Source: an uncultured Maribacter sp. (GTDB taxonomy: Bacteria; Bacteroidota; Bacteroidia; Flavobacteriales; Flavobacteriaceae). Taken from it: a stretch of 64,000 nt of DNA. Every line of letters starts with the position of its first letter. The stretch's first letter is position 1. The notes beneath the pieces were generated by a model. It did not search any database. It saw only the letters and a list, made by a program, of their open reading frames with translations, and was not told the origin of the DNA. The position numbers and the translations under genes were made by a program. Positions 28,426 to 37,606 of this stretch are shown one piece after another. The DNA lies in NCBI RefSeq assembly GCF_947495965.1, contig NZ_CANMBB010000001.1:434001-498000 (forward strand), given 5' to 3'.

Positions 28426-29994
28426 ATGAACAGGTTAATATATATATACAAAACACAAATAAGAATGCCCCAAAAAGCATATTCTTTAGTTTTTATATCT
28501 ATAATTATACTTTTTTGTTCATTTCCATCACTAAGTAGTTGCAACTCAAAAGTTCCTACTAAAACGCAACAAAAACCAAATATCTTATTACTGTTTTTGG
28601 ATGATTTAGACCCTGATTTTGGTTGTTACGGAAATCCATATACAGTAACACCAAATATAGATAAATTAGCTACAGAGGGAACATTATTTACAAGAGCTTA
28701 CGCATCTGCACCAGTATGCAGCCCTAGCCATAGTTCTATCCTTACAGGTTGTTACCCAAGTACTATTGGAGCACAGCATCACCGAAGTAGTTATGCCAAA
28801 GATTTACCTAAAGGATATACTATTTTAACAGAGTTATTATCTAATGCTGGTTATTTCACGGTTAATTTTAAAAGTAATGGTGACCGTATGTTTAATAAAA
28901 TTTACGGCGCAACAGCAAAAACAGATTTAAACTTTAATCGGGGAAAACCAGAAAACAATTTGGAAAGTGGTAAAGAAGTCTTTGAACACTTACAAATAAT
29001 AGACCCCTTTAATACAACAACATATTTTAAAAAAGGAGAATGGGATAAGAAAAAAGAAGGACAACCATTTTTTGCATATGCTAATATTGAAACAGGAAAA
29101 AAACATGGTTTTATACCTGGAAGAAAATGGGCAAAAGAGCAAGGCATAGCCGTAGACTCTTCTAAATTAAATATTCCGCCATATTATAAAGATACAGATG
29201 AAGTACGTAGTACTTTGGCAGCCAGTTTAGATGCAGTCTCACATACCGATGTTGAAGTTGGTAAATTCTTATCTGCCTTAAAAACTTCTGGCTATGCGGA
29301 CAATACTATGGTAATTCTATTATCAGACCATGGGGCAACGCTACCTAGACATAAACAATGCCTTTGGAAAACAGGTTTGCATATTCCAATGCTAATTCGC
29401 TGGCCTGGAAAAGTAATCGCAGGTGTAAAAAATGTAGAACTTGCTAGTATTATAGATATTGCTCCTACAATTCTTGCTGCAGCCAAACTTCCTATTCCAA
29501 AAACTATGGAGGGTATAAATCTATTAGGAAATATGCCTTCTGAAAGGAAACATATTTTTGCAACTAGAGATGGAATGAATAATTTTTTTGATGCCTCAAG
29601 AACTATAATCACTAAGAAATACCATTACATTCATCATTTTTTTCCTGAACTGGGATATAGAGAAAACAACTATGCTAAAAACGCTTTGACTTTTAAAAGT
29701 ATGTTGCCCTTATATAAAAAAGGAAAACTAAATGCCTTACAAGAAATGTATTATAAGCCAACTAAACCTTCCGTGGAATTATACGATTTAGAAAAAGACC
29801 CTCAAGAAATAGAGAATTTGGCTAACAATGCAAACTACCAAAATGTGGTAGCTCAATTACAAACAGAACTATTTCAATGGCAAAAAACATCTGGCGATAT
29901 AATTTTAGATGCAAGAACTATTCTTGGAGTAAAAGAAGTTCCTGTAGGTACTCAAGTAGATAACATATTAAACAAAAAAGAAACTAAATTTTGA
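28426..29994 (+). CDS. S1 sulfatase homolog with altered maturation motif CSPSH
   Basis: A 522-residue lipoprotein of the heparan-N-sulfatase-like branch (lipobox Cys39; starting at Met14, 28465, would give a shorter signal). FLDDLDPDFGCYG supplies the metal Asp pair, LLSDHGATLPRHK the second metal site, and GLHIPMLIRWPGK the family core. The formylglycine motif, however, reads VCSPSHSSILTG: Cys98 is present, but the invariant Arg of CxPxR is His102 (codon CAT, 28729-28731). Arg there takes part in recognition by formylglycine-generating enzyme and in the active site. The protein may therefore be poorly matured, inactive, or altered in function. All other parts look intact, so it is not annotated as a pseudogene. 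A G-to-A transition of CGT would explain it. Confidence 0.85.
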   Translation: MNRLIYIYKTQIRMPQKAYSLVFISIIILFCSFPSLSSCNSKVPTKTQQKPNILLLFLDDLDPDFGCYGNPYTVTPNIDKLATEGTLFTRAYASAPVCSPSHSSILTGCYPSTIGAQHHRSSYAKDLPKGYTILTELLSNAGYFTVNFKSNGDRMFNKIYGATAKTDLNFNRGKPENNLESGKEVFEHLQIIDPFNTTTYFKKGEWDKKKEGQPFFAYANIETGKKHGFIPGRKWAKEQGIAVDSSKLNIPPYYKDTDEVRSTLAASLDAVSHTDVEVGKFLSALKTSGYADNTMVILLSDHGATLPRHKQCLWKTGLHIPMLIRWPGKVIAGVKNVELASIIDIAPTILAAAKLPIPKTMEGINLLGNMPSERKHIFATRDGMNNFFDASRTIITKKYHYIHHFFPELGYRENNYAKNALTFKSMLPLYKKGKLNALQEMYYKPTKPSVELYDLEKDPQEIENLANNANYQNVVAQLQTELFQWQKTSGDIILDARTILGVKEVPVGTQVDNILNKKETKF

Positions 29995-29998
29995 ACTA

Positions 29999-31417
29999 AT
30001 GAAAAAAATAACAATTCTCTTATTCATCGTACTAGCATTTATTAGTTGCAGCAAAAAAACCACCTGGAACATAAATGAATTTGGCGCCAAAGCAGATGGG
30101 AAAACTGTAAATACGCTAGCAATACAACAAGCCATCGATGCTTGTAGTGAAGCTGGTGGAGGAACAGTAACTATAGAAGGTGGTACTTATATTTCTGGAA
30201 CTATTCTACTAAAAGATAATGTAAACCTTCATGTTGCAGAAAACTCGACGTTAATGGCAAGTATTAATCCAAACGATTTTTATAGTATAGACCCATTCAT
30301 AGATGCGACAGGGCAATATCGTGGGCAATGCCTGGTTGGCGCGGCAGATGTAGAGAATATTTCTATCACTGGTAAAGGAATCATAGATGGGCAAGGGAAA
30401 ATGTTTACTCCTGCAAACGCAAAAAAGACATTAAAAGAATTGGGCCTTACAGAAAAAAAAGAAGATTTCTCTAGTTTAATTGCCAAAGACAATAAATATG
30501 TAAATAAAAATATTCGCTATTCTAACAGACCTTTTTTAGTACGCTTAGTAAGAGTAACGAATAGCAAACTAAAAGATATTACTTTAAGACAACCAGCCGC
30601 TTGGACACTTCACTTTTTTCAGTGTAATACTTTTGAAGTAGATGGCATAAAAATTTACAGCAAAGCAAATAGGAACAATGACGGAATTGATATAGATTCT
30701 AGTACTAACGGTATTATTAAAAACTCTTTAGTAAATTCTGATGATGATGCTATTTGTTTTAAATCAACAAGTCCCCTAGCTACAAAAAATGTTATTGTAC
30801 AAAATTGTAAGTTAAGTAGTGGTTGGGGTGCCATTAAGTTTGGCACAGAATCTATGGGTAATTTTGAAGATATTACGGTAAAGGACTGCCATATTTTTGA
30901 TACTCGCGGTGGTGGAATTAAAATTCTAAGTGCAGATGGAGCGAATGCTAAAAACATCCTTATTGATAATATTGATATGGTAGATGTTGAAATGCCAATA
31001 TTTATTCGTCTATGCGAAAGAAGACTAACCTATAGAGGTGCAGAGCAATTACCAACAGGAAGTATTACTAACGTAACCATCTCTAACATTAAAGCTGTTT
31101 CTAGAAAAAAAGAAGACTTACGCATGTTCCCAACAGTAGGTTTTTACTTTTCAGGAACACCTAACCACAAATTAGGCACTATAAATTTAGAAAATATAGA
31201 TATAACACTTCCTGGTGGAGGAACAGAAGAACATACTAAAGTTGTTGTCCCAGAAAACATAACGGAATACCCAGAATTCACCAAATTAGGTATAACTCCT
31301 GCATATGGTATGTATGCACGTCATATTTCTAACTTAGCAACTAAAAATATTTCTTTTAAAGTAACATCTAAGGACGCAAGAGAAGAAATTATTACAGATA
31401 ATGTAAATGGTAAATAA
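29999..31417 (+). CDS. GH28 family right-handed beta-helix glycosidase, copy 1
   Basis: A 472-residue lipoprotein (Cys17), starting 5 bp after the previous stop. Parallel beta-helix of the GH28 type: GAKADGKTVNTLAIQQAIDAC at the N-terminus, ITGKGIIDGQG, then NNDGID (Asp228, Asp231) and SDDDAICFKS (Asp248-Asp250), giving the catalytic Asp set. In place of the classical GHG it has GWG, and in place of RIK it has GIK. The missing His and Arg are those that shape the site for galacturonate in polygalacturonases. A neutral or sulfated galactan substrate is therefore more likely than pectin, in keeping with the locus. Confidence 0.85.
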   Translation: MKKITILLFIVLAFISCSKKTTWNINEFGAKADGKTVNTLAIQQAIDACSEAGGGTVTIEGGTYISGTILLKDNVNLHVAENSTLMASINPNDFYSIDPFIDATGQYRGQCLVGAADVENISITGKGIIDGQGKMFTPANAKKTLKELGLTEKKEDFSSLIAKDNKYVNKNIRYSNRPFLVRLVRVTNSKLKDITLRQPAAWTLHFFQCNTFEVDGIKIYSKANRNNDGIDIDSSTNGIIKNSLVNSDDDAICFKSTSPLATKNVIVQNCKLSSGWGAIKFGTESMGNFEDITVKDCHIFDTRGGGIKILSADGANAKNILIDNIDMVDVEMPIFIRLCERRLTYRGAEQLPTGSITNVTISNIKAVSRKKEDLRMFPTVGFYFSGTPNHKLGTINLENIDITLPGGGTEEHTKVVVPENITEYPEFTKLGITPAYGMYARHISNLATKNISFKVTSKDAREEIITDNVNGK

Positions 31418-31550
31418 GATGAAGAGCAAATTATTAAAAAGAACTATATTCTATAACAAACCTAACGCAGCCATAAAGAAGTAACCTACTACCCCTATAA
31501 AACATATGTGTTAGGGATTTACCTATTTGTAAACAAATTAAAGAACTAAC

Positions 31551-31579
31551 CCTTGTATTTTTACAAGGCTCTCTTTTTT
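31551..31579 (+). terminator. Hairpin with T-run between the two GH28 genes
   Basis: CCTTGTA-TTTT-TACAAGG (31551-31568), followed by CTCTCTTTTTT, is a terminator-like structure. It lies 134 bp after the first GH28 and only 17 bp before the second GH28 start. It could act as a leader attenuator as well as a terminator. The 179-bp gap also holds TTTGTAAAC at 31526 with TATTTTTA 30 bp downstream, a weak promoter-like pair that overlaps the hairpin. Confidence 0.5.
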
Positions 31580-31596
31580 AACACTATATATTAAAA

Positions 31597-33012
31597 ATGA
31601 AAACACATTTTAAAAAACAAAACTCATATACTATTATTCTTATATTATTTATCCATTTTACGGTCTTTGCAACAGATTTTAATGTTATAGATTATGGAGC
31701 TAAGGCAGATGGTGTAACTATAGACACCAAAGCAGTGCAAGATGCTATTGATGCTTGCACCAAAAATGGAGGCGGAAAAGTAATTATTCCATCTGGTAAA
31801 ACTGTAGTTATTGGCACTATTTACCTTAAAGATTTTGTTACCTTGCATATAGAAAATGGTGGCACATTATTAGGCAGTCCTAACTATAGTGATTATAACA
31901 CAGACACGCATAAAAACATGTACAAGAATGAGCCACATATGAACCGCTGTCTCATTTTTGCTAAAGATGCTAAAAAATTTGCCATTGAAGGGTTTGGAAG
32001 TATAAACGGTAATGGTTATATAAAAAACTTCACCAAAAAGAAAGGTGGCAGACCCATGCTCCTTAGATTTTTAAACTGTGATAAAATTCAACTAAAGAAC
32101 ATTACACTTAAAAATCCTGCGGCATGGACCTCAGCTTGGTTATATTGTAATGAAATTACTGTGGAGGGAATTAAAATTCTTAGCCGTGTTAATAACAATG
32201 GTGACGGTTTAGATTTTGATGGTTGTACCGATGTTAGGGTCTCTAACAGCTCTTTTGACACTAGTGATGATTCTATTTGCTTACAAGCGTCTATGCCTAA
32301 TAAACCATGTAAAAATGTTGTGGTTACTAATTGCACATTTACAAGTAAGTGGGCAGGAATGCGTATTGGTTTACTTTCTAGAGGAAATATTGAATCTGTA
32401 ACCGTTACCAATTGTACTTTTAATGATATTCAAGATTCTGGACTAAAAATTCAGTTAAATGAGGGAGGAATTATGCAAAACATGGTGTTTTCTAATCTTG
32501 TTATGAAAAATGTACCAAGACCAGTCTTTATGACTTTTACACAACAAAAGGCCTGTGTAGATGCTCCAGAAGAAATGTACCCAATGCAATCTATGAAGAA
32601 TTTTATTTTCCAGAATATTATAGCCGACAACACCGCATTAGATAAAAACTCGGCCTTCTTTATTACAGGAATGCCTAAACACTATATAGAAAATATTAAT
32701 CTAAAAGATATTCAGTTTTTAGTATCTGGAGGTGGTTCTAAAGAAGATGCCCAAAAAACAGAATTTAAGGAATACACTTTAGAAGTACTAAAAGGCTGGT
32801 GGCCAGAATTTAGTTTAGTGGGTACTTTACCGGCATCTGGCCTTTTTGCAAGACATGTAGACGGTTTGTTTGTTGACAATTTTAATTTAATTATTACAAA
32901 CAAAGACCATAGAAACCCTATAGAACTACATGATGTTAAGAATGATTATTTAAAAAACATTTTTCTTAACAAAAAACCAATATTACAAACTCAAATTAAT
33001 AGAAAACAATAA
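31597..33012 (+). CDS. GH28 family right-handed beta-helix glycosidase, copy 2
   Basis: 471 residues with a Sec signal ending near VFATD. The GH28 beta-helix motifs are GAKADGVTIDTKAVQDAIDAC, NGDGLDFDG (Asp203, Asp206) and TSDDSICLQAS (Asp224, Asp225). As in copy 1, the classical GHG and RIK motifs are altered (SKWAGMRIG and SGLKI), so galacturonate binding is not expected. It differs from copy 1 in lacking the lipoprotein signal, which may place the two enzymes in different compartments. Its stop overlaps the ATG of the next sulfatase by one base (TAATG), implying coupled translation. Confidence 0.85.
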   Translation: MKTHFKKQNSYTIILILFIHFTVFATDFNVIDYGAKADGVTIDTKAVQDAIDACTKNGGGKVIIPSGKTVVIGTIYLKDFVTLHIENGGTLLGSPNYSDYNTDTHKNMYKNEPHMNRCLIFAKDAKKFAIEGFGSINGNGYIKNFTKKKGGRPMLLRFLNCDKIQLKNITLKNPAAWTSAWLYCNEITVEGIKILSRVNNNGDGLDFDGCTDVRVSNSSFDTSDDSICLQASMPNKPCKNVVVTNCTFTSKWAGMRIGLLSRGNIESVTVTNCTFNDIQDSGLKIQLNEGGIMQNMVFSNLVMKNVPRPVFMTFTQQKACVDAPEEMYPMQSMKNFIFQNIIADNTALDKNSAFFITGMPKHYIENINLKDIQFLVSGGGSKEDAQKTEFKEYTLEVLKGWWPEFSLVGTLPASGLFARHVDGLFVDNFNLIITNKDHRNPIELHDVKNDYLKNIFLNKKPILQTQINRKQ

Positions 33013-34553
33013 TGAAGGTATTTACAAAAAGAATAATCCTCCTGATATTTATAGCTTACAGTATTAGCACCACTGCGCAAAAAAACAAACCAAATATTGT
33101 AGTTATTTATACAGATGATCATCGTTTTTCTGGAGTACATGCACTTGGAGGTATGACGGTACAAACACCTAATATAGACTCTTTAATTGCAAATGGTGTA
33201 TCTTTTTCTAATGGCTATTTAATGGGTTCCTTTTCTGGAGCTACATGTGTGCCTAGCAGAGCTATGCTAATGACCGGAAGAAATGTTTTTGAATTACAAG
33301 GACAAGGAAATACCATTCCTTCGGAACACAAAACCATGGGCGAAATTTTTAAAGAAAATGGATATCACTCCCAAATTGTTGGAAAATGGCATCAAGATAA
33401 TGCCTCTTTACATCGTTCTTTTAACGATGGAGAAAAAATAATGGGCAGAGGAGTCTATTTAACAGATCACTTTAGAATGCCATTATGGGACTGGGACAAA
33501 AAAGGTAAGTTTTCAAAGGAAGATGCCTATCTCTTAACCTATAATGAAGAAGGAAAAACGGTTAGAAGACCTTTAAATAAAAATGATAAAAGAGGACCAA
33601 CGGGAACAGAAGAAGATGGTCCGCACACTTCTGAAATTTTTGCAGAAGACGCATCTAAATTCATCAAAAAATATAAAAAGAAAAAACCATTTTTTATGTA
33701 CTTGGCTTTCCATGCACCGCATGACCCAAGACAAGCCCCACAGGAGTATAGAGATATGTATCCACCAGAAAAAATAGAGCTACCCCCCTCCTATTTAGCA
33801 CAACATCCTTTTGATAACGGACATATGGTTTTACGTGATGAGGAACTTGCAGCATGGCCAAGAACACCAAAAATTGCAAAACAGCAATTAGCAGATTATT
33901 ATGCAATTATCACACATCTAGATGTGCAAATAGGAAAAGTAATTACCGCTCTAAAAGAAAGTGGTGCTTATGACAATACCTTAATTGTATTTGCCGGAGA
34001 TAGTGGTTTAGCAGTTGGGAACCATGGTTTACTAGGGAAACAAAACATTTATGATGAGGATGGTGTTCATATCCCATTTGTTTTCTCCGGAAATTTAATA
34101 AAAGATAAAGGTTCTAAAAGAGATGCTCTAGTTTATAATTTTGATATTTTACCTACCTTATGTGAGTTTACCAATACTCTAAAACCAGCATCGGTTACCG
34201 GAAAAAGTTTATTACCAGTAATTAACAAAGAAACCAATTCTGTTAGGGACTATACCTTCCATGCTTATAAACAATTCCAAAGAGCATATAGAAAAGGAGA
34301 CTATAAACTTATTGAGTATGTAAGAGCTAAAGATTTTCATAAGAAAAACGGGGAATCTATAAGAGGCTCTAGGGTAACACAACTCTTTAATATTACAAAA
34401 GATCCTTGGGAAGTATATGACCTTTCTTTCTTTCCTGAATATGCAGAAACCGTTAAAGTTATGCGCAAAGAAATGAAAGAAAAAGCACAAGAGCTAGGGG
34501 ACAAAAAAGCTAATATAGAAGGTGAAAAATATGGCTTTTGGGAATTTTATTAA
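33012..34553 (+). CDS. S1 sulfatase, choline-sulfatase/arylsulfatase-like
   Basis: 513 residues with a Sec signal ending ...ISTTAQ. YTDDHRFSGVHALGG gives the metal Asp pair and ATCVPSRAMLMTG the formylglycine Cys79. VGKWHQDN, MYLAFHAPHDPRQAPQEY and FAGDSGLAVGNHGLLGKQNIYDEDG follow, so the active site is complete. In the second metal motif the usual Asn/His after Asp is Ser (GDSGLA), which occurs in some branches. The start codon overlaps the GH28 stop by one base, so a functional partnership with GH28 copy 2 is likely. Confidence 0.9.
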   Translation: MKVFTKRIILLIFIAYSISTTAQKNKPNIVVIYTDDHRFSGVHALGGMTVQTPNIDSLIANGVSFSNGYLMGSFSGATCVPSRAMLMTGRNVFELQGQGNTIPSEHKTMGEIFKENGYHSQIVGKWHQDNASLHRSFNDGEKIMGRGVYLTDHFRMPLWDWDKKGKFSKEDAYLLTYNEEGKTVRRPLNKNDKRGPTGTEEDGPHTSEIFAEDASKFIKKYKKKKPFFMYLAFHAPHDPRQAPQEYRDMYPPEKIELPPSYLAQHPFDNGHMVLRDEELAAWPRTPKIAKQQLADYYAIITHLDVQIGKVITALKESGAYDNTLIVFAGDSGLAVGNHGLLGKQNIYDEDGVHIPFVFSGNLIKDKGSKRDALVYNFDILPTLCEFTNTLKPASVTGKSLLPVINKETNSVRDYTFHAYKQFQRAYRKGDYKLIEYVRAKDFHKKNGESIRGSRVTQLFNITKDPWEVYDLSFFPEYAETVKVMRKEMKEKAQELGDKKANIEGEKYGFWEFY

Positions 34554-34596
34554 CCTTTAAAAATTTTATTTAACTACTCATAAAAACTAACTAAAA

Positions 34597-36018
34597 ATGA
34601 AAAACTTAAGTCGTAGAAATTTTATAAAAACTACAGGGAAAGCTACTGCTGGAATAGCAATTCTTCCTAATCTATTAAGTGCTTCGCCAAATAGCACTGT
34701 TAATGTAGCTGTTATTGGTGTTGGTGGAAGAGGAACAAATAATTGGACACAAATTCAAGGTTTATACCCAATTTCTAAGGAAGATAAAACAAAACTTAGA
34801 AAACCTCATAAGCATGTAAATATTGTTGCTTTATGTGATGTAGATGATTTTGCGTTAGACAAAGCTTCCTCTCTAATCCCAAAAGCAAAAAAGTTTAAAG
34901 ATTTTAGAGTTATGCTAGATAAGATGCATACGCAAATAGATGCGGTAATAGTTTCTACTCCAGACCACACACATTTTGCGGCTACCATGGCAGCTATGGA
35001 AATGGGAAAACATGTCTATGTGGAAAAACCGCTAGCGCATAATATTTGGCAATTAAGAACCTTAAAAAAAGCAGAAAAACACTATGGCGTTATTGCGCAA
35101 ATGGGAAACCAAGGGCATGCATCAGATGGTATACGAAATGTAAAAGAATGGTATGACCAAGGATATTTAGGTGAAGTAAAAGAAGTATTAGCTTGGTTTA
35201 ATGGCCCTAGATTTGAATGTGGTACTAAAGGATGGTTCTGTAAACCAGATTCTTTCCCACCTGCAGCGCAACCTATTCCTGAGAATATGGATTGGGATTT
35301 ATGGTTAGGCCCTGCTAAAGATAGACCTCATAACACACAATATACAAGAAGATTTTGGCGCTCTTACTACGAATTAGGAAATGGAATGTTAGGAGACTGG
35401 GGATGCCATACCTTAGATGCCCCATTTTGGTCGCTAGATTTAGGTATGCCTACAACTGTAGAACCTTTACACGCTAAACTTAGTCAGGCTCCAAATTCTT
35501 TTTTGTCCGATGAATCTATTTTACGCTATCAATTCCCTGAAAGAGAGAATAAACCACCAGTTACTCTAACCTGGTACGAAGGAGGTAAAAAACCAGAAAT
35601 ACGCCCAGAATGGGGAATGGAAAAACTTGGAGGTAATGGAATGTTAATGATTGGGGAAAAAGCTACTGTAATGACTGGCGGAAGACCTAACGATGCCAGA
35701 ATTCTTATGCCAAAAGAAGATTGGCAAGCTTTTAATAAGAAAGGATGGGATAAAACTATTCCAAGAATCCCAAGAGAAAGTCCGCATGATGAGTTTATTG
35801 CTGCTATAAGAGGCAAAGGCCCAAAACCAGGTTCTAATTTTGCATATGGAGCAGACTTAACTGAAATGTCTTTACTTGGTGTTTTTGCACAAAGATTTAA
35901 CACCAAAATAGAATACGACGCAGCTACCATGAAGGTTACTAACCAACCAGGATTACAAGCCTATATTAAAGAAGAGGTTAGAGATGGTTGGGCATATGGA
36001 GAAAACTTGTGGAAATAA
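34597..36018 (+). CDS. Tat-exported Gfo/Idh/MocA family oxidoreductase
   Basis: 473 residues beginning with a twin-arginine signal (SRRNFIKTTGKATAGIAIL). The N-terminal Rossmann domain has VAVIGVGGRGTNNW. STPDHTHFAATMAAMEMGKHVYVEKPL is the classical Gfo/Idh/MocA substrate/cofactor motif with the EKP lysine. WGCHTLDAPFWSLDLG and a large C-terminal alpha/beta domain follow. Export by Tat means the NAD(P) cofactor is loaded before export. Some exported members of this superfamily use the cofactor for redox-neutral glycoside cleavage (GH109 type), which would suit a PUL. The activity here is undetermined. It lies between two sulfatase genes and is probably co-transcribed. Confidence 0.88.
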   Translation: MKNLSRRNFIKTTGKATAGIAILPNLLSASPNSTVNVAVIGVGGRGTNNWTQIQGLYPISKEDKTKLRKPHKHVNIVALCDVDDFALDKASSLIPKAKKFKDFRVMLDKMHTQIDAVIVSTPDHTHFAATMAAMEMGKHVYVEKPLAHNIWQLRTLKKAEKHYGVIAQMGNQGHASDGIRNVKEWYDQGYLGEVKEVLAWFNGPRFECGTKGWFCKPDSFPPAAQPIPENMDWDLWLGPAKDRPHNTQYTRRFWRSYYELGNGMLGDWGCHTLDAPFWSLDLGMPTTVEPLHAKLSQAPNSFLSDESILRYQFPERENKPPVTLTWYEGGKKPEIRPEWGMEKLGGNGMLMIGEKATVMTGGRPNDARILMPKEDWQAFNKKGWDKTIPRIPRESPHDEFIAAIRGKGPKPGSNFAYGADLTEMSLLGVFAQRFNTKIEYDAATMKVTNQPGLQAYIKEEVRDGWAYGENLWK

Positions 36019-36055
36019 TAGTTTTTAATTACTCAAAAACCTTCAAAAAAATACT

Positions 36056-37534
36056 ATGAAAAACTCACAAGTTATATGGATATTATTTCTAATACTTCCA
36101 TTAACCATCTTAGCGCAGGAAACTAAGCAAAATATTGTATGGATATTTTCTGATGACCATTCCTACCAAACTATAGGAGCATATGGTGGCAACCTGCAAT
36201 TCCTAAACCCTACTCCCAATATAGACAAACTAGCAGAACAAGGAATGCGGTTTGAAAGGAGTTATGTAGAAAATTCTATTTGCGCTCCAAGTAGAGCAGC
36301 ATTGCTAACTGGTAAAATGAGCCATTTGCATGGTAAAACTATAAATAGGAAAGAAGCAGTTTTTAATCATGACCAACAACAATTCCAAAAAATATTACAA
36401 CAAAATGGATACCAGACAGCTATGATTGGTAAAATTCATTTGGATGGAAAAATGCAAGGTTTTGATTATTGGGAAGTTTTACCTGGGCAAGGAAAGTACT
36501 ACAATCCCCAATTTATTACAGAAGAAGGAGAAACCAATTATAAAGACCGTTATGTTACCGAAGTTATAACAGAACGTGCCTTAAATTGGTTAGAAAAAGA
36601 ACGTGATAAAAGCAAACCATTTATGGTAATGATACATCACAAAGCACCACATCGTAATTGGGATCCTGCTAAACAACATATGGATTTGTATGAAGATATA
36701 AAAATACCTGAACCCAATAATTTGTTTGATGATTATAGCACAAAAGCTACGCCAGTGCATAATCAAGAATTAGATATTGCTACAAGCATGAATTTAACTT
36801 CGGATTTAAAGGCCTCGGGAGATCGTTACAAAAATGATAATCGATTTACTGCACGTTACCAAAAAATTGCAAGTGGAGAATTAAAGGGTAAAGATTTAGT
36901 ACGTTGGAAGTATCAAACCTATATGAAAGATTACCTACGCTGCATTAAATCTGTAGACGAGAGTGTAGGGCAAGTAGTAAAATCTCTTAAAGAGCAAGGC
37001 TTAGATAAAAATACAATTGTAATATACTCCTCGGACCAAGGCTTTTACATGGGAGAACATGGTTGGTTTGACAAACGTATGATGTATGAAGAATCTTTTA
37101 GAACTCCACTAATAGTAAAATGGCCTGGAAAAATTAAACCCGGTAGCGTTAATACAGATTTAGTACAAAATATTGACTTTGCAGAAACATTTTTAGATAT
37201 AGCTGGAGCTCCTATTCCTAAGGACATGCAAGGAAAAAGTATTGTTCCATTATTAGAAGGAAAAAAACCAAAAGATTGGCGTAAATCATTGTACTATCAC
37301 TATTATGAATATCCTGGTGCGCATGCAGTAAGAAGACATGAAGGAGTTGCAACAAAAAAATACAAACTTATAAGATTTTACGGGCCTGATGTACTAAACA
37401 ATGAGGAATGGGAATTTTATGATTTAGAAAAAGACCCTTCTGAAATGAATAATATATATAGTAATACCTCCAAAACGGTATCTAAACTAAAAAAAGAACT
37501 CACTAAACTTCGTAGAGAATACAAAGTAGAATAA
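36056..37534 (+). CDS. S1 sulfatase, N-acetylglucosamine-6-sulfatase-like (S1_11 type)
   Basis: 492 residues with a Sec signal ending ILAQE. FSDDHSYQTIGAYGG, ENSICAPSRAALLTGK (formylglycine Cys76), IGKIHLDGKMQGFDYWEVLPGQGKY, MIHHKAPHRNW and SSDQGFYMGEHGWFDKRMMYEESFRTPL are complete. The LPGQGKYYNPQF segment and overall order resemble glucosamine-6-sulfatase-like enzymes, which act on 6-O-sulfates. By analogy a galactose-6-sulfate target is possible, but this is inference. It is the last gene before a weak hairpin and a new promoter. Confidence 0.9.
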   Translation: MKNSQVIWILFLILPLTILAQETKQNIVWIFSDDHSYQTIGAYGGNLQFLNPTPNIDKLAEQGMRFERSYVENSICAPSRAALLTGKMSHLHGKTINRKEAVFNHDQQQFQKILQQNGYQTAMIGKIHLDGKMQGFDYWEVLPGQGKYYNPQFITEEGETNYKDRYVTEVITERALNWLEKERDKSKPFMVMIHHKAPHRNWDPAKQHMDLYEDIKIPEPNNLFDDYSTKATPVHNQELDIATSMNLTSDLKASGDRYKNDNRFTARYQKIASGELKGKDLVRWKYQTYMKDYLRCIKSVDESVGQVVKSLKEQGLDKNTIVIYSSDQGFYMGEHGWFDKRMMYEESFRTPLIVKWPGKIKPGSVNTDLVQNIDFAETFLDIAGAPIPKDMQGKSIVPLLEGKKPKDWRKSLYYHYYEYPGAHAVRRHEGVATKKYKLIRFYGPDVLNNEEWEFYDLEKDPSEMNNIYSNTSKTVSKLKKELTKLRREYKVE

Positions 37535-37537
37535 AAC

Positions 37538-37568
37538 TATGCCATACCACAAAATAAATAATGGCATA
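37538..37568 (+). terminator. Weak hairpin after the sulfatase
   Basis: TATGCCAT (37538-37545) pairs with ATGGCATA (37561-37568) across a 15-nt loop, 4 bp after the stop. No real T-run follows, so termination would be weak or the hairpin may protect the 3' end. Confidence 0.4.
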
Positions 37569-37606
37569 ACTATTTGTTAGGACTAGACATATACTATAAA
37601 AACAAA

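Noticed and set aside
28426-29994. Pseudogene call for the CSPSH sulfatase
   Set aside because: The frame is full length, with intact metal motifs and normal neighbours. One substitution is not enough to call it broken.
29999-33012. Pectin or ulvan utilisation from the two GH28 genes
   Set aside because: No pectate lyase, ulvan lyase, GH105 or uronate isomerase is present, and the galacturonate-binding RIK motif is altered in both.
35529-35930. 133-codon minus-strand open frame
   Set aside because: Antisense to the Gfo/Idh/MocA gene, whose reading frame is strongly conserved. The product is a low-complexity hydrophobic string with no recognisable domain.
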